Positions 11,566 through 22,659 of a DNA stretch of 64,000 nt are shown piece after piece. The stretch covers positions 744,001-808,000 of the forward strand of contig NW_026570266.1 in the NCBI RefSeq assembly GCF_019649055.1, in the 5' to 3' direction. Origin of the DNA: Paramacrobiotus metropolitanus. Taxonomy: Eukaryota; Tardigrada; Eutardigrada; Parachela; Macrobiotidae. The notes beneath the pieces are model-generated. The model saw nothing but the letters and a program-made list of their open reading frames with translations, was not told the DNA's origin and made no database searches. Positions within the stretch are counted from its first letter, which is position 1, and every line of letters begins with the position of its first letter. Position numbers and translations under genes: made by a program.

Positions 11566-11816
11566 ACAGAATAACTACATCAAGGCTAAGAAGATATTCC
11601 AGAGAACACTTCCAGACAAGATATTCCAGAGATGCCAGCCATGCAAGATGATACTAATACATTCACAAGAAGTTCTTCTCCCTCGAGCACTCATCAGTGA
11701 TTTTTGATACAAAATATGAAAGATGAGAGAGCACGCTTCCATCTCAAAAGCACTCATAGACAAACCATAAAGTCAACATTTTATTGATTGTTTTATGAGA
11801 GATCAAAGTACACTTA

Positions 11817-11980
11817 GGCCTCGTCCCGATTTCAAAGCGAATCTCGCTATGGTACGGTTGCTCAACCGCATGAGGTGGCTGTATGCAGTGGCCACGCCTA
11901 CAGATACGGTACGCGAAGCCACCTCGCGAGGTGGAGTTGCTGTATCGCAACGAGATTCGCTTCGAATTCGGGACGAGGCC
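11817..11980. mobile_element. MITE with 3-bp TTA target duplication (PIF/Harbinger type)
   Basis: The ends GGCCTCGTCCCGA and TCGGGACGAGGCC are inverted repeats that extend imperfectly to about 30 bp on each side. The 164-bp element is flanked by TTA at 11814-11816 and 11981-11983. TTA/TWA duplications with GG-starting terminal repeats are characteristic of PIF/Harbinger elements. It has no coding capacity. It lies inside the part of duplication block A that is missing from block B. Confidence 0.7.
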
Positions 11981-11983
11981 TTA

Positions 11984-13002
11984 GCCCATCACTAATTGGC
12001 TGATACTTCATGGCCACTTCCTTCCGTTGCAAACCACGTCACATTATGACTGTCCATACAAACTGCACTTCAACCAGCCATACTCGTAACAAAAGCGAAT
12101 AATAAATTTTCATGGAGCCGGAAAAGCAAAGCGGCAGAACGATTATTTTACTCGCTCGTACGCACTGTACGATATCATTCGTGATTCTCGCCGGGACTGC
12201 AGACTGGCAGTGTGTCATTTTGACGTCACTTACTACAAGAATTTAGCAGTGCGCCAAAATGGGAAATGCGCATACGCCATGTAACACGCGAAAACGGTCG
12301 CACGTTAGGCGTTCTGTAATACGACGGCCATCGGCATCGCCGCACAATTTACAGGGCATATTACACTTTTTTATCAGACATGGGTCGCCCAATTGATAGA
12401 GCTTAGTGTTCTATTAATTTTCATGTGACTGCCGCATTATTAAGCAGAATAATGTGCGAACCCGTGATATTTAAACAATGCCAGGAAAAGCACGTGTTGC
12501 TACGGGTCTACGATGACTTCTGGGCTTAGCGTGGGCGCACGGCTCCCAACCGCCACGGGACGCCATCCTGGCGAGAGTCGTCAATACCGTTTTGCCTTGA
12601 CTATGATCCGCTCCTCGTGACTTGAATTTCTATTCTTCCACATTGTACTACAGTGTACAGTTACCACTTCAGCCACGACACCAAACTCAGAATTCGAAAA
12701 CACAAACGGCATTCATAGTTAACGTAAAAAGAGAACATGGCATCAAACAAGGGCAGCTGTAATAAGCTCTTCCTTCTGATTATGCAGTTAAGCCATTACT
12801 ATTAGCAACAAAAAAATAGTGTGATAAAGTGTGTGTACTGGGTAAGCTGCGTAACCATGCAAGTCAATAGGACACAAAATTTCCAAACATGAATAAGTAC
12901 CAAAAAATTAACGAAATGATTAGACGATCGAGCTGCTACAACATCTATTCAAACCACATGAATTGCGAGCGCAGCAACTTCCATTAGTCCAACACTTGGA
13001 CA
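11984..13002. other. Duplicated non-coding block shared with 49.8-50.6 kb
   Basis: No gene. Stretches at about 12,090-12,190 and 12,590-12,900 closely match about 49,840-49,930 and 49,925-50,340, in the same order and strand, as part of the kinase/F-box segmental duplication. Roughly 12,195-12,590 has no counterpart in the second copy. Confidence 0.6.
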
Positions 13003-14111
13003 TCAGTCTGCATAACGACTAAGGAGTTGCACGGTGAGATGCTGCAACCAGGACGGAAGCGTTCGAATCCGATCCAGAGTCAAGTTCAGTGTGTTGACCG
13101 GCGTTATTGGGTAAACTCCATCCGCTGGTTTCGGCCATCCACCATGTCTAAGCAATTCAAAGCATTTCGTGCAGTACAGATGGTAGGTTCATAAAGCACA
13201 AAAACGCGCTATTAATTACTACAAGAAACAGCCTCGGCTTCGCCTCCGCGTTTCTTGTGTTCAACGGCCACTTTATTTAGTTTTCAGTGAATATTTATTT
13301 AGGCCATCCTGTTAATTTAGGAACTTTAGGCCATCATGTTAGTTTTAAGCAAAATTAAAACTAAAAGCAACGCCGTGTCTGCGCTTTTTTCAGTTTTTTG
13401 TCACGGGCGCAGTAGTTTCGTTGGCCCATAGCGTTGGCCATACTGCCAGACTACGCCGGGTACAACTTGCACCACACTACATAAAAAACGACATTATCGT
13501 ATAACAGTACCGGTAGATATGGCACTCTGGTTGAGTATGACTGTGTCACTGTATGAGTATTTCGGGCTTGGAAGCATGGAATGTCAAGCGCTAATTAGGT
13601 ATAAATATATGCGTAGGGTGCAACCTCCTTGAATGTCGTACAAAGTACAAGGTACCATAATTAGATACGACGTACATGAATAAGTACGACACCAGCGATG
13701 GACCACTTGGATCTGTGGACTGCACCTTGCGCTGGATCACGGCTTCTTCCTCCGCTGACAAACTGCCTGGCAGAAACTGTCCAAAGAACTCAAACGAGTT
13801 GATCTGCTCTGTGGACACGATCGTGTACATGAACGATCCGCCGTTATTATTCCGTCCCCGCAAATCAAATGGCCAGGCATCATCAACCTTGCTGACAATC
13901 ACTTTCTCCACCTGTACTTTTTCCACAATCTGCGGCTCTTCTGCCATTAGCGATCCGGTTGGGAAATGACAATGCATAGTCACATCTTCCAAATGAATCT
14001 CTTTCACAAAGGCGGGAATAATGCGTTGCAATGTATCAGCGCCCAGATGGATATTCTGTAGAGTCAGCGTAACATTCGACAAGTTGGATTTCACTGCAGT
14101 TCCGAACGAAG
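13003..14111 (-). pseudogene. F-box-family gene, copy 3: C-terminal exons only
   Basis: A large exon (14111-13676) begins after a TTCCACAG acceptor. It encodes VTLTLQNIHLGADTLQRIIP, then an acidic and hydrophobic segment with AWPFDLRGR, FEFFGQFLPG and SLSAEEEAVIQRKV, ending at a GTACGT donor. The last exon (13147-13003) follows a TTAG acceptor and ends RTLPSWLQHLTVQLLSRYAD-stop; its 145-nt length equals the last exon of copy 2 (50,747-50,603). The F-box exon and the N-terminal half of exon 2 seen in copies 1 and 2 are absent, and unrelated sequence lies upstream from 14,112. So this is a 5'-truncated gene unless it was recruited to a new 5' exon. In copy 2 the same region follows an N-terminal F-box and would be the substrate-binding part of an SCF ubiquitin-ligase adaptor. 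Confidence 0.65.
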
Positions 14112-14253
14112 CTGTGGAAAATTATGGTTAGATACTGTAGTATCGCGTGCGGTCATCGGGCGCTGTCCAGATAAAAGTCGACGGTACCATTGGCACGGTA
14201 TGTTCCAGAAAATACTCGGCCATCATAGACTGGGCCTGTCTGCGGAAGAGGAG

Positions 14254-14705
14254 CTAGCAATGTTCGAATGTTGACCGGCAGTGCGCTGATGTTAACGGGC
14301 GATGTGGGGATGATGTGGGTTTGACGTCTTCGTCCTTCCGGGATGCGGTGTCTTCCCATTGAAACCGAAGATGGATCTGACGGTTTGTAGCAGTCGTTGT
14401 CGGTGTCGTCACAACACTCGAGGCCGGTATCCACTGGCCACTGCCATCGCAGATAATTGTGTCACAGCTCCGGTATGTCCGGGCGTCGTTTTGATCTATT
14501 TTGCATCAATACTCTGGCAGACAGGGAAGCAGCAGTAGTACGATTTTGTGGTTTAAAGTAAACACATACGTGAGTAATTGAACTACTTCGTAATAAACTC
14601 ACCTTGCGGAGTTAAAAGCGCGATGGACATGTGTAGTAATAATATACTGAACCCTGAAACTGCAAGATGGGATGGCTTAATTAGCTCGCGTAGGATCTGC
14701 GGCAT
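14254..14705 (-). CDS. Possible secreted protein, two exons
   Basis: Exon 1 (14705-14603) encodes 34 residues with a hydrophobic signal-like core (SGFSILLLHMSIALL) and ends at CAAG/GTGAGT in phase 1. An acceptor TAG at 14497-14496 gives exon 2 from 14495, in phase. It encodes TYRSCDTIICDGSGQWIP followed by a Thr-rich run (TTPTTTATN) and stops at 14254. The two spaced cysteines and GQW recall short extracellular modules, but I recognise no family. Alternative frames in this stretch are also open, so the exon-2 frame is uncertain. Confidence 0.3.
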
Positions 14706-16207
14706 GGTGATGTCACTTCGGAAATTATTCCATTCGAAATCCAATGGAAGGTAGAGTGCAACCACGTACCCGACGCAGAGCCATCTGCATTTAATCAGTT
14801 TTGCAAGAGAGAGAAAATGCATTTTGCCCCAGGGACTATATTTTGATTCGGCGCCTGCACTTTCTACGAGGAGATATTGTATAATTAGCCAATAAATGCC
14901 GAAGGAAACTAACCGTTTGCCGCTTATGACAGAACATGGATGTCTAAACATCGAATATCGGTTTTACCGGATTCCAAAATACTATCTTCCACAATTCAAC
15001 ACTGTATCACCGTACCACAATAGAAAGTACACGCATCGCAACAATACCGGTTGGCTGCTATTCTAGCCGCACATTAAGCCTAAATTAATTAAAATCACGC
15101 ATATCGCGCATTCTAAGCCTTGCCGCATCCGTTACTGACAGTCAGCTTAATGTTAGGATGGTTCCGACCGTGCCAACCATTCCTCAGACGACGGATCGCG
15201 GTTACACAAGATAGAAACGATTTAGAAAAAATCAGATTGAAAAATCTTTAGACATCTTGAAGGCACATCTTGTTGTTCGTGTTATAATATTTTTCACAAT
15301 ACTGCACTTGTCGTTTGACCCTGAAAAACTTTTCTTTATCTCCACACCTAAATGCCGGAATTTTGAAAATGAACGTCGTAAAATTTTGGAAATACTTTAG
15401 TACAGCTTTTAATGTGTACGATAACGAAATACGTAGCGAAGGTTAAGAAAGCGGCTTTGCGTAATTATGTAATAAGCGTTTTCAATTCATGGACTGGCAT
15501 TCTGTAGTTTAGAGAAACATAACAATACCATCTTGAACAAACTTAGCTTTTTATTGAGACGGAATTACGGTATGTACGAAAACTACATGTATAGTCAAGT
15601 GACAACTAGAGTGGCATGCATACTCTTAGTTTCAGTACTGAACTACTGTAAGCGAAGTATCAAACTTGCACAACGGTTTTGGTGCAGGCACACTGAACCG
15701 ATGGTGAGTTAAGGGTAGGAGTATTGTTGGGCTGTGGTGCAAGTGTCCTTCATGACTTTTTGTTCAACTTTTTGTTTCTTTTTAAGAAATCGCATCAGTT
15801 GCAAGGTAGTTTTTGTTGAGCCAAACGGTAAAATACCATTTCTTCGTTACTTTTACAGATCGCTGGATGTATCTATGTCTTGTTAGACTAAATGAATTGC
15901 GGTACCTTTATCGCGGTACTCTGCATACCGGATTAATTAAACTTTTGTCAGAGACGGTAAATATAATTACCGGTCTCACTAATATGTGGATTTTTGTTTC
16001 CCTGCAATTCAATGCATGCAAAATCCCCAGTTTTGTTTGTTAAGAAACTTTTTCTTAACAAAGGGAGATGTGATGCATGGCAAGATATGCCACTACAATG
16101 TCGTACTACATACTTGTTGTATTTGTGTGCTTCTTGTCGTTTACGTATTTAGTTGAAGAATTATTAAAGAGTACGAAATTCCACGTCGTGACAGATTTGC
16201 TGGGCCG
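14706..16207. other. No gene recognised
   Basis: About 1.5 kb without supportable exons on either strand and without obvious repeats. Confidence 0.45.
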
Positions 16208-16373
16208 TCAGAAGTAATGCGCGTCACCTGACAACTCGCAACCAGTATGGTCTGGTGACTCTGGTCTGTTTGGTAATTGATCAGCTATGATTTGATCGTC
16301 TTCAGGTAAATTACCGACAAAGAGTAAAATACCTCGTATATTAGCGTCTGCCCGTTGCCGTAACTCTACGTTG

Positions 16374-16591
16374 GAGTACGAGAAAAACATTAGTCGATTT
16401 GCGGTGACAAACTGCTCTATACACGAAATCGATACATCCAAACAACTGACGTAGAGTCCGCTCAGAATTAGGCTTTGTATATATGGCTCAAACGTCACCG
16501 TGACGTCACGTCACTTGTTTGGATGTATCGATTTCGTGTATAGTAGATGCAGTTTGTCACCGCAAACCCAATATTCATTCCTCTCGTACTC
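16374..16591. repeat. Imperfect inverted duplication, about 80-bp arms
   Basis: 16374-16452 and 16508-16591 are near-perfect reverse complements (shared core: TGTATCGATTTCGTGTATAG and GTTTGTCACCGCAAA) around a 55-bp spacer. The left arm lies within an open frame on the minus strand (16498-16208) that I cannot assign to a family. It looks like a local inverted duplication. No target duplication was found, so a transposon is not supported. Confidence 0.75.
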
Positions 16592-16636
16592 TTAGAGCAT
16601 TGCATTGGACTGTCAATCAAAACATTATACTGAGTG

Positions 16637-16884
16637 CGTTCTCTAGTCTCACTAAACGTTCCGAACAGAAGCCGAGAACAAAAGCACTCATAATATTTTT
16701 TAATGTAGTACTTCTACTTTGAACTTTGTTTTCGCTGAATAACGATGTGCCCATCTCAGTTACTTAACTCCAAAGCAATCCATGTCACAAAACTACAGAA
16801 TAATATCATTCCCGTTTAGCTAACCTAAAGCTAACTTAAAGGCAAGGTATACGTCTTCGTTCTCTAGTCTCACTAAACGTTCCG
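16637..16884. repeat. 27-bp direct repeat pair
   Basis: The 27-bp stretch at 16637-16663 (containing TCTCTAGTCTCACTAAACG) recurs exactly at 16858-16884. The sequence between is AT-rich and non-coding. This could be the trace of a transposon end or of a short duplication. Confidence 0.7.
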
Positions 16885-17988
16885 GCCCAGCTGCAGACGT
16901 ACAAGATCTTCGATCCAGGCAGAAAATCAAAAACAAATAATTATTATTAATTGGCAGTAAGACAAAATTTTGGCGCCGTTGTAAAAGGGAGAATATACAT
17001 CACAAAAAGGCCTTTAGAAATAAAGTAGCAAAAAAGCTGATGGAAAAACAAACAAACGAGATACATCAGATGTGTTCAACAAACCTTTGTTAACCAAACC
17101 GGCTGTGTGCTCCCAAAAAGTTAATACAGGTATAAGGGTTAATACAGGTACATGTGCCACTGTTGCACTATTTTATTCAAAAAATGGTATATACCTAACG
17201 CCTCACAGCCTATACGGTAATACATGCTGATTATCTTAACGAGTGTGCAGAATTATAAAAAAGTATTAGCAACATAAATGATTGGAAAACAGTTTTTCTT
17301 TTGCGTAGAGTTGGTTTCTCCTGTCATAATTCTTTTTACTGAAAATATTATATTTGGTATATAGTACTGTATTTGTCACTTGTGAGTTGTGAGTAATTTT
17401 GCTCTTCATGTGTAGTATCATAGATAGGTATTTCTTGAGAATGGAAGTATCCAGCTACCTGAACTTCCTCGCAAAGAATTTTTGCGACGAACCACACGAC
17501 GTCCAGCAGCGTGAAGTGCTGGGGAAGTGCATGCCACGCATGATTTTATTAAGTGCTCCCAGTAAACACTTTTGTTTTACACGGGAGTCCTGACATTCTT
17601 TTTGCTTGTCGAGAGCTTTCCTAGTATTGCTGACTTTTGCTGTTGTACTTGTAAGCAGAATTTTAAAATTCTCCAAACCACTTCAGGCGTCGGTGATTCT
17701 GTTATATGCATTACTGTAGTTCTTGGCTGGTGTCCATGTGCGTTTTAGTCCGGCTCGTTTAGCTGTGCAGTCATGCGATTTTACAAAGCAACTTTGCTGA
17801 TCAGTGAGAAATGTGCCCTATAAAATGCGTTGCTGATCTGCCCTGGACGTAGATCAATACTTTGATGTGCTTTTCGAAAATAATTAGTCCATTTCGATTG
17901 CCTGGGCAACAAATTCCTTACGTCAATGGCTACTGCTCGGGGCAACGGGAGCGGAATACATGTACGTACGTTCGGGTCGTTACTTGGG
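16885..17988. other. No gene recognised
   Basis: No supportable exon; this should include the promoter of the astacin-like gene starting at 17,989. An open frame at 17,399-17,593 lacks family resemblance and splice signals. Confidence 0.4.
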
Positions 17989-18632
17989 ATGATCGTTGCT
18001 TTATTGGCACTCTTCAACACGGTACGTTTTGCGACAAGTGTTGTGCCATTCGTAATATTTTCGGGGGTTTGAAGTTCTTAACATTTCATAATTGGTCAAC
18101 TGTTTCCGTTCACAGGTCCGGAATAGTAATGCTGCCAACGGATGTCGTTTCCAAGGAGACAAATGCGGACCGGGTTTGAAACCGTGCTGCCCGGTACTGC
18201 GCTGTGTTGATCTTGATGAGAATGGATTCGGGACGTGCACGCAACCCCGCAATGGCCCAGATGACGACGACGATGAAACGGACAATACCAGTGGTATACC
18301 AGTCACCACCGTTGCAGTTAATGTCACCTCGCCGACAACACGCGGTCCAGCGATGTGCACCTCCTCTGGACAGAAGTGCGGACCTGCCATTTACGCACCG
18401 TGTTGCAGCGGACTGCAGTGTGAGAATGTAAAAGCCTCAGACGACTATGGAGTATGCCACAGGAGGGTTGGCGGTTTCGATTTAACTGATTCGGACTCCT
18501 CTTGTAATTTCAAATACTCCACGTGCTTCCCGTGTGCAACTCAAGAAACTGCTCCAAACGCTCTTTACGTGGAGAAGCGATTACTCTGGCCTAACAAAAC
18601 CGTTCCCTATAAATTCTACAGTGACGACTTCG

Positions 18633-19335
18633 GTGAGTATCAAATTTTTGTAGGTAACGATATCACGAACCGAGTACTGTAGTCCCGGTAGATATAGGGA
18701 CAACATGCCAAAAATCTTGTCCAAAATTATAATCACAGTATTATAACGTGGCGCAGGCGTACGGTATCTATTGCAGCTACAAAAGCTGCTTTGAGCCTCA
18801 CCACATGCAAGCGTCCGCTGTGAATCGTGGCATAAATAATGCAGTACTTGCTTGCAAAGCATCTATTTTGTAGATGCCCTTTATATTTTCGCTTTAATTT
18901 GAAACTTCAGAGCGTTGTAGTTTATAAATTGTAATGTTGCATTGTGTGGCATTTGTACAAGGCAGTACATCCTGTTACTCGCCTGACCACAGCGGCACAA
19001 ATTGCACAACCCAGTAGGGAAACGAGCTTTAGGTGATATTGTACCATTCCTGCAAAAGGCTGGCACAAACTAGGTCACATACATAATAATTATTATGATA
19101 ATACTGCATGTGTTATGATAACACTGTATGTATTATTGTGAAGGATTGTATTATGTATAGTTTACTGTTACATCAACTTAATACTTATTGTTAACCAGAG
19201 GCAGCCAGTATTCATACTGACTGCTTCGTACAGATGTACGTCACCACAGCACATAATTATTATCAGAACCAAGTAATTCTGGAATTAGCAGGGTTGTGGT
19301 AAAGGAATACACGCGACCAGGAAGGTCGTACATAT
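18633..19335. other. Intron of the astacin-like gene
   Basis: First part of the 1.04-kb intron 18633-19674. It contains short AT-rich direct repeats near 19,080-19,160 (ATTATGATAATACTG and TTATGATAACACTG). No exon was found on either strand. Confidence 0.5.
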
Positions 19336-19336
19336 A

Positions 19337-19528
19337 AGGGGCGAAAGTAAACGCGGTCCACCGTTCCCCAGTTGACGTCACCCGCATGGAGTGTAACGTT
19401 ACGGCAGTACATATGGTTACATCAGGCGTGGTACATAAGCACCATGTTTAACCACAACGTGAAGCACCGGCCGGGTGACTGCAGCAGTACTGGGGAACTG
19501 TGGACCGTGTCTGGTTTTGCCCCCTATT
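19337..19528. mobile_element. MITE-like element with imperfect 34-bp terminal inverted repeats
   Basis: The left end GGGGCGAAAGTAAACGCGGT and the reverse complement of the right end, GGGGCAAAACCAGACACGGT, are similar and continue through CCAC-GTTCCCCAG on both sides. The inner CACCCG/CGGGTG boxes are also inverted. The element is about 190 bp and non-coding. No clear target duplication was found, so the superfamily is undetermined. Confidence 0.5.
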
Positions 19529-19849
19529 TACCACATTTATCATGATTTATGTACCAGTCTGACGAGAAAGTGAGCACACGTAAATAAAGCTTGTCACGTT
19601 GAGCTTGTATGTAGGACTACACTGTTCATACCGCTATTTGATATTCTACACGTTGCCTGTTTTTGTCTTATCAGACAAATGGGAGATACTGAAGATCCAT
19701 CAGGCTATGGATGCCATACAGGAACTAACTGCTGGGTGTGTTCGATTCGCTGAACGCAAAAAAGTTAAGCCTGAGAAGGATTTCGTCACATTTGGCAAAG
19801 ACGAACAGTTAAGATCACAGCGTTCGCATTGATGGAAAGATACCGCCTG

Positions 19850-20460
19850 TGGCAGCGGCACCAGGAAATGACCCAAAGATGTCGACCAATTGCCGCTGGA
19901 TTGCAACAGCCTCGTAATGGCAATAATGAAATGATTCGCCATACTCAAGATCGGGATGGTCTTCGATCATCACTGGCTCCGGCGACGACGAGGAGCCGAC
20001 TGGCCAGCGGATGATGATATTGCGAGTCCTTGCTGTAACAAATTTTTTTAACAGAGCACGGTGGCCAACTTCCTTTATATCGCAGAAGTCAAAATAGTCG
20101 TCCATCTCGACCGGCACAGGCAGAGGTTGATGAGTCTTCCACTTCAGCAGATCAATGATGACCTTTTTCTGTAGTTCGACGGCGTTGCTGACACGTTGCC
20201 ACTGCTTGCACACGCTGTGAATATAAAGTGTTCATAGGTTGTGATCATAGGTGTAACGGTTAACAACGTCATTTTTAGGATTATATTATCAAATAAAAAA
20301 AATGCTGGAGAATGGAAAGTACTTACACGGTACTGTTGGATATGTCGATGACATCCAAAAACGAAAAGATATGCGAAATGACTTCGTCGGGCACGTCCGA
20401 GAACGTGGAAGTTCCCTGTGCCGGAGCGCTGATTTTCATCTGCGGTAGTTCTTTGTCCAT
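19850..20460 (-). pseudogene. F-box gene, copy 1, 3'-truncated
   Basis: Exon 1 (20460-20327) encodes TFSDVPDEVISHIFSFLDVI, a clear F-box (LPxEI..IFSFLD). It ends ...SNST at GTAAGT; exon 2 starts at 20214 after ATTCACAG with VCKQWQRVSNAVELQKKVII, the end of the F-box. Exon 2 then tracks copy 2 (ARTRNIIIRW, SSPEPV) down to AIQRQLVDIF and diverges near 19,860-19,890; the frame closes at 19,815. The remaining roughly 200 residues and the last exon found in copy 2 are missing. The break abuts the last astacin exon, transcribed from the opposite strand. If expressed, the product could bind Skp1 but would lack most of its C-terminal target-binding region. Confidence 0.65.
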
Positions 20461-22348
20461 CGCGAAAGTAAGTGAACAAAGCTAATGAAAGCTTCTGCTT
20501 TATGTATGATTATTTCCACAGAATGTTGGCGTTCAAAAAAAAGCCGGAGAGGAAATCAACAACCAAATACAATAGGTGAATAGCTCGCAGTTTGGGGAAT
20601 GCAGGACACGCAAACTGACACTGTGCACACTTCAATAGTGAACGGAGATCGAAACTGTACTGAATTGAAATGGGGGCGAAGGCAATCACAGGCGAAGATC
20701 GCTCTTCCGAACTATCCGTAGCCTGGCAACACACTGTACTAATCGCATTGCATGCGTCATCAGCTAATCGGGCACTAAATGCCATCGATTTTTGTGGCAA
20801 CTTAAAAATGTAAAAGTTCAGCGCGCGGTCGCGGTTTTTGTGCTAGAGAACTGTAATAGTTTTTATGCTCATCGAAGCAGCCAGAGAAATGGTCAGCTTT
20901 CTCGGACGTAAAATTGAGGACAGGTCGGGAGAAAACAGATCTACGGGTTTCTTAAAAGATCGTATTAGCCTCGCAATTGTTAAAAGAAACGCGGCCGCAG
21001 TTTTAGTAACTTTACCATGAAAGAAGCTTTTTTTAATCTTGATTGTGCAACATCGGCCGTAGAGATTTAGTTTGTTTATTTTACGTATGTAAATTACTAT
21101 CGTAGCCTTAGGAGGTTGGATAACATCCAACCTCCTGGCGCGGAAATTTCTTATGATTCTAATTATTAAGTTTTGTAACTGCGTACGATGATCGGTAGTC
21201 GGTACGGTTACGTGAAAAGTAAAGCGTCAGCTTGCAAGACTGTCCGTTTTAGAGGGATGATACAGTATAAATTCTAGCGGTCAGTCAAACAGGGATGTGT
21301 ATAAAAAGTGAAGTTATCTTTGGAACTGAAGTTATCAGTCGTGATAAAGCCGTACTACGCAGCCATAAAGCAATGACTTAATTACTACTCATAATTTCCC
21401 AAACCGAAGTGATCACAGTCTTTCACGCTCGAAGCTTACGAAAGGGTGCTTGTGTGAATTCGTTAATCGGAATCAAGCATTTTATTGCAAAGAATAAACT
21501 AACATTTCGCGCACAATATTGGACCAACGCATAAAACTGGAAGCAGTAATACACAAGCTTGTTGATGAATTAACAAATTTAGTATTAATTCAACGGAAAG
21601 CTAGTAGGTATATAATGAATTCATGTATGAGGTACATAAATTCATATACGCGTAGTGCGTACCGCGCCAAGCGCACTTCAAGGAAAACAAATATTAACAC
21701 TCGCACTCGTCTATGGTTTAATTACACGGAGTTTTGTTATGTGCCGCGCAGGCGCAGCCCATGGATTTGTCCTAATCTGAGTGTAGAACGGTCTGATATT
21801 CATCCAAAATGTTTTTTACACTTTGTTCTTCGTTTTTATTAAGAACGCAAATATAAAGAGTTACTTTTAATTCGGTAAACTGAATTTGAAAGAAGTGAGG
21901 ACTTCGCAAAAAATATTCGCAGCAAAGCCAAATCACGCTGCCATACTGGGAGGCTGCCATTTGTTCACCAACCGGAAGCGGTTGGAATTCGTAGTTTTAA
22001 AGTTTTCAGTTCATTTATTTTTAGTAAATGTTTGAATAAGTAAAAAGCAAACTAATTTTCTGAGGAATTCAGCCTAGATAGGAAGAAGTCCACTGCCAGT
22101 GTAACGTTCCATGAATTTCTGAATGATTAAATGTGCCTCTCAGGCACATGGACGAGGGCGAGTGTTAACTTTCAAGATCTGCACAACATTCATTTTCAGA
22201 TCAAGCTAATTATGCGGAATGCGTAGCGTTGCAGCATAACTGATAAGCAGACAAGCAGTTGAAGAGTTGGACGTTTTAGCATACTGTGGGAAAACTCTTT
22301 TTCAGCCAGATATGACGGGCACCGGAGAGGACCGCGTTAAAAACCCAG
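20461..22348. other. Intergenic; partly duplicated at 40.8-41.1 kb
   Basis: I see no gene. 21110-21121 and 21125-21136 form a perfect 12-bp hairpin with an AAC loop. From about 21,560 to 22,300 the sequence is related to 40,800-41,110 downstream of the second HPC copy, so it is flank of the duplicated HPC unit. An open frame at 21,519-21,842 lies in this duplicated flank, but its counterpart is not open, so I do not call it. Confidence 0.5.
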
Positions 22349-22659
22349 TTAGCCCTTGGCACCCTTGCTATTGCAAGGATGCCATGACATTGGCCATGAC
22401 TTATTCTGCACATTCGGTTTCCAATAAGGATAGGGATCCATCATGTTCGGTTCTTCGCAGTAATAAAACCAGGCGTGGCAGCAATCGGGTTTGGGCGGCG
22501 CCTTTCTTGCCCATTTCTGACCACCCACTTCAGCCATCCACTATAATGAAGAGCCGACAACAAACTGTAGTCGTTCTGAAAATAGCAAGCTAACTGTCAA
22601 CTTACCGTATAGCACACCAGCAAACCAAAGGTCACAATAAACGCGGCTTTTGGGTTCAT
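22349..22659 (-). CDS. HPC-family secreted protein 1
   Basis: Exon 1 (22659-22606, 18 codons) encodes the signal segment MNPKAAFIVTFGLLVCYT and ends at ACG/GTAAGT in phase 0. Exon 2 starts at 22540 after TTATAG with TGG and runs to TAA at 22349; total 81 aa. The mature part has PKPDCCHAWFYYC, an aromatic and Pro-rich middle (PYPYWKP) and WHPCNSKG near the end. The family signature, shared by eight loci in this window, is a 17-18 codon signal exon, a phase-0 intron, CC or CCC followed by a single Cys, and a final HPC. I know no named domain with this pattern. Likely a small secreted protein with two disulfides. Its close paralogue is HPC 2 (41.1-41.4 kb). Confidence 0.75.

Larger units (their letters stand above)
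17989..19832 (+). pseudogene. Astacin-like metalloprotease with two Cys-knot-like modules, 3'-truncated
   Basis: Exon 1 (17989-18021) encodes the short signal start MIVALLALFNT and ends at GTACGT. Exon 2 (18116-18632), joined in phase 0, has two repeats: CRFQGDKCGPGLKPCCPVLRC and CTSSGQKCGPAIYAPCCSGL. Both carry the CxxxGxxCG...PCC..LxC pattern of small inhibitor-knot modules and are linked by an acidic and Thr-rich spacer. The exon then runs into KRLLWPNKTVPYKFY, which matches the start of an astacin catalytic domain (WPNGxIPYxI). Exon 3 (from 19675, after TTATCAG; phase 1) continues IHQAMDAIQELTAGCVRFAE, the next astacin segment. The frame stops at 19832. The zinc site HExxHxxGxxH and the Met-turn are not found before the opposite-strand F-box gene begins. 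Family knowledge: M12A proteases are secreted. Here the catalytic half is gone, so it is inactive or expressed only as a knot-bearing fragment. A 19.3-19.5 kb hairpin element sits in intron 2. Confidence 0.7.

Noticed and set aside
16208-16498. 96-codon minus-strand frame beside the inverted duplication
   Set aside because: No family resemblance, no splice signals, and its N-terminal part is duplicated non-coding sequence on the other strand.
21519-21842. 107-codon plus-strand frame
   Set aside because: It lies in flank duplicated at 40.8 kb where the frame is not kept open, so it is not under coding constraint.
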